64,000 nt of DNA, from the NCBI GenBank assembly GCA_964498255.1, contig CAZCGW010000004.1, positions 76,290 through 140,289 of the forward strand. Direction: 5' to 3'. Source of the stretch: Fluviibacter sp964498255. Its GTDB lineage: Bacteria; Pseudomonadota; Gammaproteobacteria; Burkholderiales; Rhodocyclaceae. The position numbers were made by a program, and so were the translations under genes. Within the stretch, counting starts at the first letter, position 1. Every line of letters starts with the position of its first letter. The notes under the pieces were generated by a model, which was given only the letters and a program-made list of their open reading frames with translations, did no database searches and was not told the origin of the DNA. Of this stretch, positions 42,152 to 50,356 are shown one piece after another.

Positions 42152-43531
42152 ATGAGCAAGAAAAAACCTGCGCCTTCACGCAAACCCACATCGGCTAAGC
42201 CATCGTCTACAGAGTTGAAATCACCTGCTGAACTGGCACTGCCCCGTCCTTTTGTGGCCCAGGCGATTAGCCTGATGGCAGAGGTGCTCAAGTTCGAGCG
42301 TCCGGCTGACAGCGTGCTTTCCTATCATTTCAAGAATCATCGCGAAATGGGGCATGCGGATCGTGGCCGCATCGCCGAATTGGTTTATGGCATTTTGCGA
42401 CATCTGCGTAGTCTGCGCGATGTGGTGGCACGCTCGGAACCACCAAGTCCGAGCGAAGCACGTTATCTCGTGCTGGCGGCTTTGGTGCGTTTGCAGGCTA
42501 AAAATCTGCGTGAGATCGAGCACCTGATTAAAGGTGAAGATACCGAATGGTTTGGTCGCTTAAAAGCCGCCGGGCAGGAAAAGGGCTCGGCAGCTGTACG
42601 CCACGAGTTTCCGGATTGGCTGGAAACGGCTTTATCAGCAATGCCTGCCGATGAACTGGATGCACTGGCGCGTTCGCTACTGGTATCGGCACCACTGGAT
42701 TTACGGATTAATCCATTGCATGCGCGTCGTCCGGAGATCTTAGCGCAGCTGGAAAAGCATGGTATTGCTGCCAAAGAAACGCCTTACTCCCCATGGGGTA
42801 TGCGTCTGGAAGGCAAACCGGCTATTCAGCGTCACCCAGCCTTTGTGAAGGGTGATATGGAAGTGCAGGACGAGGGTAGCCAGCTGTTGGCTGCACTGGT
42901 TGCTCCCAAGCGTGGCGAGATGGTGCTGGACTTCTGTGCGGGCGCTGGTGGCAAGACCTTGCTGATGGGCGCACTGATGAAAAATACTGGCCGACTCTAC
43001 GCGGCCGATGTGTCTGAAAAGCGTCTGGCTAAGCTGGGGCCACGTGTGGCACGTTCAGGATTGTCTAACGTTCAAACCATTCGTTTGGCACATGAGCGTG
43101 ATGATCGTATTAAGCGCTTGGCCGGTAAGTTTGACCGCGTGCTGGTGGATGCGCCATGTTCGGGCACGGGTACGCTACGCCGTAACCCGGATCTCAAGTG
43201 GCGTCAGGGTGAAGCGCAGATTGCAGAATTGACTGAGCTTCAGGCAAAGATTCTTGAAGCCGCCGCGCCTCTGGTTCGCCCGGGTGGTGTGCTGGTTTAT
43301 GCAACTTGTAGCTTGTTGCCACAGGAAAACACGCTGATCCAGCAGGCCTTTACAGAAGCCCATCCAGAATTCGAGGTGTTGGATCCTGTAACTCAGTTGT
43401 CAGCGGTAGGTATCGAGTTGCCTTCTGATGCTTTAATTGCAGGTCCGACAGCGTTGCCAGGCCTGCAGCTGTTGCCGCATCGCCACGGCACCGATGGTTT
43501 CTTCGCGGCGATTTGGCGCAAGAAGATCTAA
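42152..43531 (+). CDS. rsmB: 16S rRNA (cytosine-967-C5)-methyltransferase RsmB-like
   Basis: A 459-residue Sun/NOP-family methyltransferase. A NusB-like RNA-binding region (about 30-155) is followed by the SAM-binding motif DFCAGAGGKTLL, DAPCSGTGTLRRNP and the catalytic YATCSLLPQEN; the two catalytic cysteines are in PCSG and TCSL. It methylates a cytosine in 16S rRNA (RsmB) or a related site. The first 25 residues are Lys/Pro/Ser-rich. It lies 8 bases after purN. The domain set fits RsmB. Confidence 0.88.
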   Translation: MSKKKPAPSRKPTSAKPSSTELKSPAELALPRPFVAQAISLMAEVLKFERPADSVLSYHFKNHREMGHADRGRIAELVYGILRHLRSLRDVVARSEPPSPSEARYLVLAALVRLQAKNLREIEHLIKGEDTEWFGRLKAAGQEKGSAAVRHEFPDWLETALSAMPADELDALARSLLVSAPLDLRINPLHARRPEILAQLEKHGIAAKETPYSPWGMRLEGKPAIQRHPAFVKGDMEVQDEGSQLLAALVAPKRGEMVLDFCAGAGGKTLLMGALMKNTGRLYAADVSEKRLAKLGPRVARSGLSNVQTIRLAHERDDRIKRLAGKFDRVLVDAPCSGTGTLRRNPDLKWRQGEAQIAELTELQAKILEAAAPLVRPGGVLVYATCSLLPQENTLIQQAFTEAHPEFEVLDPVTQLSAVGIELPSDALIAGPTALPGLQLLPHRHGTDGFFAAIWRKKI

Positions 43532-43879
43532 TTACTGGCCGCCGAATTCTTCGAAGGCACGCATCGTCTCTCCCGCATACATCAGCGATGGGCCGCCGCC
43601 CATCATGACGGCTACGGCCAGCATTTCAGCAAGTTCGGCTTTCGTCGTGCCGAGTTTGATCAGGGCCTGTGTGTGAAAGCCGATGCAACCATCGCAGCGA
43701 GCGGCAACACCGATGGCTAGAGCGATAAGCTCCTTTGTCTTGGCATCCAGTGCGCCATCTTTCATTGAGGCCTGATGGAGTGCACTAAAACCGGCCTGAA
43801 CTTCGGGAACCTGGGCTCGGAATTGCGCCAGACCTTTGCTCAGATCTTGAGTCACCGTTTTGAAAGATTTGCCAGACAT
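43532..43879 (-). CDS. Carboxymuconolactone decarboxylase (AhpD-like) family protein
   Basis: A 115-residue helical protein of the CMD/AhpD family. The CxxC redox motif is ARCDGCIGFH (about residues 63-70) with a histidine, as in AhpD-like peroxidase partners. It might be a thiol-disulfide or peroxidase accessory protein. Divergent from the DUF2892 gene, with an AT-rich region between them. Confidence 0.87.
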   Translation of the reverse strand: MSGKSFKTVTQDLSKGLAQFRAQVPEVQAGFSALHQASMKDGALDAKTKELIALAIGVAARCDGCIGFHTQALIKLGTTKAELAEMLAVAVMMGGGPSLMYAGETMRAFEEFGGQ

Positions 43880-43927
43880 GCTCTTCTCCTTAGGGATTAT
43901 GTTACTAGCGTTTAAATATATAATTAC

Positions 43928-43938
43928 ATATAATATAC
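43928..43938. promoter_or_regulatory. AT-rich motif ATATAATATAC between divergent genes (copy 1)
   Basis: An 11-base motif in the AT-rich gap between the AhpD-like and DUF2892 genes. The identical word recurs at 45768-45778 between the cupin and TsoY-like genes, another divergent pair. It may be a shared -10 element or a regulator site. Confidence 0.35.
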
Positions 43939-43981
43939 GCCCGTGGTATAAATGTCACGTTAGTTCAACAGGAGAAGCAAA

Positions 43982-44212
43982 ATGACACAAAACGTTGGTG
44001 GTCTGGATCGCGTTCTGCGCGTAGTGGTTGGCTTGGTGCTGATCGGTTTGGCGGCAACAGAGACAATCCCGGCATGGGGCTACATCGGTGTCGTGCCTTT
44101 GCTGACGGGCCTGTTCCGCTATTGCCCGGCTTATAGCATTTTTGGTTGCAAAACCGGTGGCGGTAGCTGCGGTACCGGTTGCGGCACAGGTTGTAAGACC
44201 GACTGCAAATAA
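43982..44212 (+). CDS. DUF2892 (YgaP-like) small membrane protein
   Basis: A 76-residue protein with two membrane helices (about 11-27 and 33-47), separated by TETIPAWGY. The region YCPAYSIFGC and a C-terminal cysteine-rich tail (CGTGCGTGCKTDC) follow. DUF2892 proteins are often found with rhodanese domains or sulfur genes (YgaP); the tail may bind a metal. Single small gene with AGGAG before the ATG. Confidence 0.87.
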   Translation: MTQNVGGLDRVLRVVVGLVLIGLAATETIPAWGYIGVVPLLTGLFRYCPAYSIFGCKTGGGSCGTGCGTGCKTDCK

Positions 44213-44218
44213 TCCGCG

Positions 44219-45310
44219 TTAGCGGGGCGCAAGGAGTTGCGCTAAAGCCCACTCGATGTGCGTTTTTACGAGCGCACTCGCGTGGGTTTTTTTCTGGTTC
44301 AGGGCGTTGATGATCGTTTCGCTTGGCGGGGCGTTGCCAAGGGCAATGCTGATGTTCCGCTGCCATTGTTCATAGCCAATGCGCCGTATAGGACTACCCG
44401 CCATTTTGCTGAGAAATTCGTTTTCGTCCCAGCTAAAAAGTTCTAGCAGCGTTGCGTTATCAAGGTTGTGTCGGGGCGCGAATTCCTTATCGCCCTCTGG
44501 CGTAAAGCGATTCCAGGGGCAAACCAGCTGGCAGTCATCGCACCCGTAAATCCGGTTGCCCATGGCTTTGCGAAATTCTTCAGGAATTTCGCCTTTGTGT
44601 TCGATCGTCAGGTAACTGATGCAGCGACGCGCATCAACCTTGTAAGCGGAAGTAATGGCGCCTGTCGGACAACTATCGATGCATCGCGTGCAGTCTCCGC
44701 AATGCGATTCAATCGGCGGGTCTGCCTCTAAAGGCAGATCGCAGATCAGTTCTCCAAGAAAGTAACAGGAGCCATTTCTATCGAGGGAGAGGGTATGTTT
44801 GCCTTTCCAACCCAGACCCGATTGAGAGGCCAGTGCTACTTCCATGACTGGGGCGGAATCGGTAAAGGCGCGGTAATTGAAAGGGCCCAAGCACGCTGTC
44901 AGTTTGTCAGCTAGCCGTTGTAACCGGTTACGAATGACCTTGTGATAATCGCGGCCTAGTGCGTATCGCGAAACATAGGCAGCGTCAGGCTTTGCGAGTT
45001 GCGTTTCTGCGTTGGTTGCAGTTTCCGGCCAGTAGGGTAGGCGAACACTAATGATGCTGAGTGCGCCGGGAAATAATTTGGTGGGGTTTTGGCGTAGCTC
45101 TGCATGACGCGCCATGTAGTCCATCGTGCCATGGCGGCCTTGTGCAAGCCAATCGTTAAGGGCTTGGCGATCATCTTCAGGTACGGTGGCAGGGCCAACC
45201 CGGACACCGCTAAAGCCAAGATCAGCTGCAATCTGCGCGATCAACTGTCGGCGCTGTTGAGGATCAGGCAAAGCGGGCACGCCATTGGAGCCAGAGTGCA
45301 TTAGCTTCAT
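44219..45310 (-). CDS. queG: Epoxyqueuosine reductase
   Basis: A 363-residue cobalamin-dependent enzyme making queuosine in tRNA. Two 4Fe-4S sites: CGDCTRCIDSCPTGAI (about 207-222) and CDDCQLVCPWN (about 262-272). The start at 45310 has GAGGG six bases upstream. It overlaps the end of the cupin gene by 47 bases on the same strand, so both are cotranscribed. Length is in range; the usual tsaE-queG neighbourhood is loosely retained, as tsaE lies 2 kb away. Confidence 0.95.
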   Translation of the reverse strand: MKLMHSGSNGVPALPDPQQRRQLIAQIAADLGFSGVRVGPATVPEDDRQALNDWLAQGRHGTMDYMARHAELRQNPTKLFPGALSIISVRLPYWPETATNAETQLAKPDAAYVSRYALGRDYHKVIRNRLQRLADKLTACLGPFNYRAFTDSAPVMEVALASQSGLGWKGKHTLSLDRNGSCYFLGELICDLPLEADPPIESHCGDCTRCIDSCPTGAITSAYKVDARRCISYLTIEHKGEIPEEFRKAMGNRIYGCDDCQLVCPWNRFTPEGDKEFAPRHNLDNATLLELFSWDENEFLSKMAGSPIRRIGYEQWQRNISIALGNAPPSETIINALNQKKTHASALVKTHIEWALAQLLAPR

Positions 45311-45737
45311 CAGAACCCTCAGCGGGCGACCAAGCGGCGATTTCTTCTGTGCTTAATGGCACAAAGGGTCCTGCCTTGGCTTCAAAAAAAACACTGTTTG
45401 GCTCAAGAGCCAGAATGGTGTGGATCGTTCCATGAGGAATATCAATACCAAAGACCGGGCCGCCCGGAGTAAGCTCAATCGCTTCTTCAATTGCACCGGC
45501 ATCATCGAAGCTTAGATAGCCGAAGCGACCCTGTAAGACGATGATCGTTTCATCCTTGGATGGGTCCAGGTGGCGGTGAGGACGAACGTAAGACGCCGGT
45601 TGCATGGCGTTGATCAAGCGGTGCGCAGGAAACTCATCCGTAGGGTGAAAGTTGGCATTTTTGCGTAAGCGGGGAGATGTGCGCGCTTCATTGGCCGTTT
45701 GTTGCAACAGTGTTTGATCAATTCTCTGGGTAGGCAT
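45264..45737 (-). CDS. Cupin-fold metalloprotein, WbuC family
   Basis: A 157-residue cupin. The metal site pattern is RPHRHLDPSKDETIIVLQGR with a second His in IPHGTIHTI, giving the two conserved cupin motifs. WbuC-family members are encoded near O-antigen genes in other bacteria, but function is unknown. Start: ATG at 45737; the long overlap with queG may indicate translational coupling. Confidence 0.83.
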   Translation of the reverse strand: MPTQRIDQTLLQQTANEARTSPRLRKNANFHPTDEFPAHRLINAMQPASYVRPHRHLDPSKDETIIVLQGRFGYLSFDDAGAIEEAIELTPGGPVFGIDIPHGTIHTILALEPNSVFFEAKAGPFVPLSTEEIAAWSPAEGSDEANALWLQWRARFA

Positions 45738-45767
45738 GAGATTTATTTGGTTACGATATACAGATAA

Positions 45768-45778
45768 ATATAATATAC
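45768..45778. promoter_or_regulatory. AT-rich motif ATATAATATAC between divergent genes (copy 2)
   Basis: Same 11-base word as at 43928-43938, here between the cupin and TsoY-like gene starts. Confidence 0.35.
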
Positions 45779-45838
45779 TGGGGCTATTCGAAAAGGTGAT
45801 GCCTGTTAACAAGCCACGATGGCTGAGGGGAATCTAGC

Positions 45839-47011
45839 ATGAAGCGCACTAAAACGGCAGATACGACATTCGTGCCATTGCATGGTTTGGCCACGCTCGG
45901 TGCGGGTGGGCTCACGGTTAGCTTGTTTATGTGGTTATTGTTTTTAACACCCCATGCAGGCGTTCCTGTTCCAACTTTTGAAACGCTTCAGGCGTATGCC
46001 GCGAGTGAGGATTTAGCCTGGTTTTTTGTCAGATCGATCCAGGCTGGCATTCTAGTCATTGCAGCGGTCCATCTTGCACTGGTTGTGTGGATGCTCAAAG
46101 GACTTGCTGCCTTCAAACGTTCGCCTCAATTTACAGCGTTCTGGCAATCCCATATGGGATTGCAATGGATGGTTCGCCCGCTGGTACTGGCGATGATGGT
46201 GAATGTCCTGTTTATCGTAGGGTTGGTCTTTGTACCGGGATTATGGGATCTACGCGAAATGCTCTTTCCGGGGGCTTTACTCGCTTTCTTCCTCATTGCG
46301 ATTGATGCCGTTATTCTCTGGATGGATCATTTATCCGAGTTGTATCAGAGTCAGTCCGATAGCTCTGGTAGTGGCCTAGCAGGGATGTTTCCTGCATTCA
46401 CCTTTGCCATGCTGAGTGTTGGGTTTTCTGCTTCTGCTGCGATGAGTCATCATAAAGTGACCGCAGGTTTTGGTTTTGCTGGTGCGGTCATCCTCATGGT
46501 CTTTGCCTTATTTATTGCATCGGCTCATTTTGTGGTGCAGTTCCCGCGCATGATGAGCGATGGTGTTAAGCCGGCAGCCTCAGGTACATTGTGGATGGCT
46601 ATTCCTATTTCGACGATTCTTGGTATTGCTGCATTCCGTTTGTTAATGAGTGCTCAGCATGTATGGGGTGCACAGGTTGGCAATGTGCTTCCGGCAGCGG
46701 TACTTCTGTTGTTCTTGTCTGTGCAGGTCTTCTTTTATCTGCTTGGACGAGCCGTCATGAACCGAAATAATGGTTGGCGATATCTGGTCACAGAATCCCC
46801 ACAAGCAGCCAGCTTTTCTCTCATTTGTCCTGGTGTCGGGCTTTTTGTGCTGGGTATGTTTGTTGTGTTCCGTGCCCTGATGCCGCTTGAAGTGGTTGAT
46901 TCAGTAACGATGTGGCTGCCACTTATGCTGCTTATGGTGTTGCAGATGGCAACGTTTGGACTGTTTATCCGTTTGATGCGTAAAGCGATGCCCAAGGGTA
47001 TTCATTCGTAA
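45839..47011 (+). CDS. TsoY-like multi-pass membrane protein
   Basis: A 390-residue inner membrane protein with about ten membrane helices. The layout and the SLICPGVGLF segment near residue 333 recall the TsoY family of (seleno)proteins, where a selenocysteine or cysteine sits near a Pro-Gly; here an ordinary Cys codon is used. Function is unknown. Its stop overlaps the ATG of a 47-residue Cys-containing frame (TAATG). The family assignment is from memory and not verified by search. Confidence 0.6.
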   Translation: MKRTKTADTTFVPLHGLATLGAGGLTVSLFMWLLFLTPHAGVPVPTFETLQAYAASEDLAWFFVRSIQAGILVIAAVHLALVVWMLKGLAAFKRSPQFTAFWQSHMGLQWMVRPLVLAMMVNVLFIVGLVFVPGLWDLREMLFPGALLAFFLIAIDAVILWMDHLSELYQSQSDSSGSGLAGMFPAFTFAMLSVGFSASAAMSHHKVTAGFGFAGAVILMVFALFIASAHFVVQFPRMMSDGVKPAASGTLWMAIPISTILGIAAFRLLMSAQHVWGAQVGNVLPAAVLLLFLSVQVFFYLLGRAVMNRNNGWRYLVTESPQAASFSLICPGVGLFVLGMFVVFRALMPLEVVDSVTMWLPLMLLMVLQMATFGLFIRLMRKAMPKGIHS

Positions 47012-47154
47012 TGAACTCTAGGTTAAGCGTTCACCGCAGTTGGTATAAATCCCTCTGGTTCTGGTTGTTTTTGTTTATTATTGTGCTCGCGCTGGCTAAT
47101 TGTTTTGCTGGCGCGTCACCAGTTTGTCCGGGGTGCTGTCGGGTTTATTTCTAG
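47011..47154 (+). CDS. Small Cys-rich membrane peptide, coupled to the TsoY-like gene
   Basis: A 47-residue frame starting at the ATG that overlaps the preceding TAA. It has a basic N-terminus, one hydrophobic segment (WFWLFLFIIVLALAN), then CFAGASPVCPGCCRVYF with four cysteines. The hydrophobic stretch followed by Cys could be a lipoprotein-like signal or a single-pass anchor. No RBS is needed if coupled. No homologue was recognised, so it could be a non-coding remnant; the regular overlap and structure support translation. Confidence 0.45.
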   Translation: MNSRLSVHRSWYKSLWFWLFLFIIVLALANCFAGASPVCPGCCRVYF

Positions 47155-47170
47155 TCATTGAACGTTACTC

Positions 47171-47404
47171 ATGTCAAAGTTACATCGTAAATACTTTCAC
47201 CTGATTTTTTCCCTTGTTATGGGCGCCAAGATGGTCTTTGTGATGACCTTTTTCATTACGCTAATTAATCTTGGGTGGATAGATGGATTTTTTGCCAGCT
47301 GGATGCGTGCATATGTGATTGCCTATTTTATTGCCGTGCCGGTTATTTACTACATGGCGCCTTTGGCAAGGCGATTTGCAGCGCGTTGGGTAGAAACGCC
47401 CTAA
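47171..47404 (+). CDS. DUF2798 family small membrane protein
   Basis: A 77-residue protein with two membrane helices (about 10-31 and 44-63). It fits DUF2798, found in many proteobacteria without a known role. It follows the small Cys-rich frame by 16 bases and may share the transcript with the TsoY-like gene. Confidence 0.83.
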   Translation: MSKLHRKYFHLIFSLVMGAKMVFVMTFFITLINLGWIDGFFASWMRAYVIAYFIAVPVIYYMAPLARRFAARWVETP

Positions 47405-47449
47405 CCTGACTCATTTAGACTAGCCAGCGAGCGTTGGCTCGGGCAACAT

Positions 47450-47473
47450 ATCGAAACTTTTTGAGGTTTCGAT
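47450..47473 (+). promoter_or_regulatory. Hairpin covering the tsaE ribosome site and start codon
   Basis: Perfect 8-base stem ATCGAAAC/GTTTCGAT with loop TTTTTGAG. The right arm contains the first two bases of the start codon (ATG at 47472) and the loop holds part of the GAGG ribosome site, so the fold could reduce tsaE initiation. Confidence 0.5.
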
Positions 47474-47942
47474 GTCTGTATTACGTTTCGAGCTAACTGA
47501 TGAGCAGGCCACATTAAATCTGGGTGCATCCATTGCCCAGGTATTGCCCCCTTTGCCGGAACGTTTTCTGATTGCACTGAATGGGGACCTCGGCGCAGGA
47601 AAAACGACATTTGTCCGTGGTGTGTTGCGCGGATTAGCCTATGAAGGGCGTGTTAAAAGTCCCACATACCCGTTGCTTGAAACCTACAAAATTCCCGGGT
47701 TCTTGCTGAATCATTTTGATCTTTACCGTCTCGAATCGCCTGAAGCGTTGATCGAAGCGGGATTTGAGGAAAACCTCGGTGGATCGGGTGTCAGTTTTGT
47801 GGAATGGCCAGATCGTGCCGGTCGGTATTTGACAGAGATTGATTGGAACATTGCGATCACGGATTCGGTTTCCGGTGGGCGATCTCTGGCCATTGAGGCG
47901 CATTCAGCACAGGGTGAGGCATGCCTAAACCGCCTCGTTTAA
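47472..47942 (+). CDS. tsaE: tRNA threonylcarbamoyladenosine biosynthesis ATPase TsaE
   Basis: A 156-residue P-loop ATPase of the TsaBDE complex that makes t6A37 in tRNA. Walker A GDLGAGKTTFVRGVLRGL, then LYRLE and the EWPDR motif. Its end overlaps the start of amiC by 22 bases, the common tsaE-amiC pair of Gram-negative bacteria. Confidence 0.95.
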   Translation: MSVLRFELTDEQATLNLGASIAQVLPPLPERFLIALNGDLGAGKTTFVRGVLRGLAYEGRVKSPTYPLLETYKIPGFLLNHFDLYRLESPEALIEAGFEENLGGSGVSFVEWPDRAGRYLTEIDWNIAITDSVSGGRSLAIEAHSAQGEACLNRLV

Positions 47943-49312
47943 ACATGGGCTCAAGTGAAATAAAGCGTCGATCCTTTTTAATGGGTGCTGGTTCGCTGTT
48001 GCTTTTAAGCGTGACGCCCGTAGGTGCTCTAGCAGCGGCGACGGCATCGTCGATTGTGGCGGTGCGTGTCTGGCCGGCCGAGGATTACACCCGGGTAACG
48101 ATCGAGCACAAAGGCATGGTCAAGTTTACCCAGAGCGTGGTGCATAACCCGGAGCGCCTGGTCGTAGACATTGAAGGCATTGAACTCAATAACGTACTCA
48201 AGAGCTTGGGCGATAAGGTGGGGCCGAACGATCCCTATATTCGTCAGTTGCGGGCGGCCAATTACAAGCCGGGCGTCGTTCGTCTGGTGATGGATCTCAA
48301 GAGCGAGGTAGCACCTCAGGTCTTTAATCTGCCGCCCGTGGGGGATTACCAGAGCCGATTGGTGATGGATATTTATCCAACGGTGCCTACAGATCCGCTG
48401 ATGCAATTGGTCACCGGTAAACAGCCGGCTACCACGCCGCCTAAAGAAATGCCCAAGACTGACGTGGCCAAGGTGGAGTCGGCTAAACCGGTACCCGAAA
48501 AGCCTATTCAGGTGGAACGACCGGTTGTCAGTGAGCCGGAGCCAACGCCTAAATTCGCTGAAAAACAGCCTGAGGCACCGGCAAAGTCCGGTAAAAAATC
48601 AGGCCGCATGGTGACGATCATGCTTGATCCCGGCCACGGCGGTGAAGACCCCGGGGCGATTGGGGCGCGTGGTTCGATGGAAAAGAACGTGACGCTGTCG
48701 ATTGCCCGTCGCTTGCGTGAGCGTATCGAAAGTGACCCGAATATGCGGGCAGCGTTAACACGTGATGGCGACTTCTTTGTGCCGTTGGGTACACGCGTGC
48801 AGAAGGCGCGCAAAGCCAGAGCGGATCTATTTGTCTCGATTCATGCCGATGCCTGGATTAAACCCGAAGCGCGGGGTTCATCGGTGTTTGTGCTTTCGGA
48901 GAAGGGTGCTTCCAGTGCTGCCGCACGATATCTGGCCCAGAAAGAAAATGAGGCCGATAAGGTGGGTGGTGTGAATTTCACGGTATCTGACCCCCATCTT
49001 GCACGAACGCTCATGGATCTGACGCAAACGGCCACGCAAAATGACAGTATGAAGCTGGGCAAGTCTGTGTTGTCGAATCTGGGAAGCGTGAATGCGCTTC
49101 ATAAAGCTTCGGTGGAACAGGCTGGCTTTGCCGTGCTTAAAGCACCGGATATCCCTTCGGTCTTAATCGAAACGGCCTTTATTTCAAATCCTGAAGAAGA
49201 AAAGCGTCTTAATGACGAGGAATACCAGGATAAGTTGGCCGAAGCGATCATGCGAGGCATTCGTCAGTATCTGGCACGAAATCCGGTACAAACAGGCTCT
49301 CGCAGCGGTTAA
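47921..49312 (+). CDS. amiC: N-acetylmuramoyl-L-alanine amidase, AmiC type
   Basis: A 463-residue periplasmic amidase that splits septal peptidoglycan. A twin-arginine signal (KRRSFLMG then a hydrophobic stretch) suggests Tat export, as for AmiC. An AMIN domain follows (about 45-150), then a Pro/Lys-rich linker and the Amidase_3 catalytic domain (about 225-450) with LDPGHGGEDPGAIG and the Zn-ligand motifs SIHAD and ETAFISNPEEE. Start at ATG 47921 has AGGGTGAGG upstream; the ATG at 47945 has none. Confidence 0.94.
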   Translation: MPKPPRLNMGSSEIKRRSFLMGAGSLLLLSVTPVGALAAATASSIVAVRVWPAEDYTRVTIEHKGMVKFTQSVVHNPERLVVDIEGIELNNVLKSLGDKVGPNDPYIRQLRAANYKPGVVRLVMDLKSEVAPQVFNLPPVGDYQSRLVMDIYPTVPTDPLMQLVTGKQPATTPPKEMPKTDVAKVESAKPVPEKPIQVERPVVSEPEPTPKFAEKQPEAPAKSGKKSGRMVTIMLDPGHGGEDPGAIGARGSMEKNVTLSIARRLRERIESDPNMRAALTRDGDFFVPLGTRVQKARKARADLFVSIHADAWIKPEARGSSVFVLSEKGASSAAARYLAQKENEADKVGGVNFTVSDPHLARTLMDLTQTATQNDSMKLGKSVLSNLGSVNALHKASVEQAGFAVLKAPDIPSVLIETAFISNPEEEKRLNDEEYQDKLAEAIMRGIRQYLARNPVQTGSRSG

Positions 49313-49329
49313 AACACCCCGCTAAGCCT

Positions 49330-49360
49330 TATAATGCAGGGTTTTCTTATTAAACCCTGC
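49330..49360. promoter_or_regulatory. Possible -10 element and hairpin upstream of ribF
   Basis: TATAAT at 49330-49335 is followed by a 9-base inverted repeat GCAGGGTTT/AAACCCTGC (49336-49360). The two lie between amiC and ribF and might be the ribF promoter with a leader hairpin; there is no T-run to make it a terminator. Confidence 0.35.
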
Positions 49361-49371
49361 GCCCTGATCCT

Positions 49372-50352
49372 ATGCGCGTATTTCGCGGACTGAACTCGCC
49401 CGCCCAGAGCCCTGCAGCTGTGACCATTGGTAATTTTGATGGTATGCATCGCGGGCACCAGGCACTATTGCGTCAGCTTAAGGCTGAGGCAGCGGCACGC
49501 GGGTTACAACCTGCGGTGCTGACCTTTGCGCCACATCCGCGTGAGTTCTTTGCCCGCAAGTTGGCGGGTGGCCAGGCACCGGTAATACCAGCCAGATTGC
49601 ATACATTGCGTGAAAAGCTGGAAGCATTGGCAGCAGCAGGTGTTGCGGAAACCCGTATTTGTGCCTTTAACGAGGCCTTTGCGGCGTTGAGCCCGGAAGA
49701 CTTTGTGAAGCAGGTGCTGGTTGATGCCATGCAGGCAAAGCACGTGCTCATTGGGGATGATTTCCACTTTGGTGCCCGACGTGCCGGTGATTTTGCTTTG
49801 CTTGAATCGCTGGGTGAGCAGTATGGGTTTACGGTATCTGCATTGGATTCACAATGCCTGGCCGACGAGCGGATTTCTAGTTCACAGGTACGTGCTGCCC
49901 TGGCCTCGGGTGACTTGCAACGGGCTGAGGCTTTATTGGGTTATCCGTACGCTATGGAAGGGCGTGTGATCAAAGGTCGCCAGCTGGGTCGAACCATTGG
50001 CGTACCAACAGCTAATGTGCAGATTCGGCATGATCCGTTGCCGCTGCGGGGCGTGTTTGTCGTTGAAGTGGCTCTTGATCAGACGAAGCTAGCCGTACCG
50101 CAGAAGACACGTAGCTATCCCGGTGTTGCCAATCTGGGCTATCGACCTACCTTAGGTGGTGATACGCAACCCTTGTTGGAAGTGCACCTGTTTGATTTTT
50201 CAGGCGACCTGTACGGCGCCCATCTTGATGTTCGATTTCTCGCAAAATTGCGCGATGAAATGACCTTTGCCAATTTCGAAGCGCTGACCAGCCAGATCCG
50301 TGATGATCTGGCTCAGGCGCGATCCTTTTTTGAATCTCAGCCTGTCCAGTAA
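49372..50352 (+). CDS. ribF: Bifunctional riboflavin kinase/FAD synthetase
   Basis: A 326-residue enzyme making FMN and FAD. N-terminal nucleotidyltransferase: TIGNFDGMHRGHQALL; the C-terminal kinase: GRTIGVPTANVQ and VANLGYRPTL. It starts the ribF-ileS-lspA-fkpB-ispH operon found in many proteobacteria, with ileS 4 bases on. Confidence 0.96.
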   Translation: MRVFRGLNSPAQSPAAVTIGNFDGMHRGHQALLRQLKAEAAARGLQPAVLTFAPHPREFFARKLAGGQAPVIPARLHTLREKLEALAAAGVAETRICAFNEAFAALSPEDFVKQVLVDAMQAKHVLIGDDFHFGARRAGDFALLESLGEQYGFTVSALDSQCLADERISSSQVRAALASGDLQRAEALLGYPYAMEGRVIKGRQLGRTIGVPTANVQIRHDPLPLRGVFVVEVALDQTKLAVPQKTRSYPGVANLGYRPTLGGDTQPLLEVHLFDFSGDLYGAHLDVRFLAKLRDEMTFANFEALTSQIRDDLAQARSFFESQPVQ

Positions 50353-50356
50353 GCTC

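Noticed and set aside
47425..47445. Hairpin AGCCAGCG/CGTTGGCT after the DUF2798 gene as a terminator
   Set aside because: There is no T-run after it; it may be a weak structure or chance.
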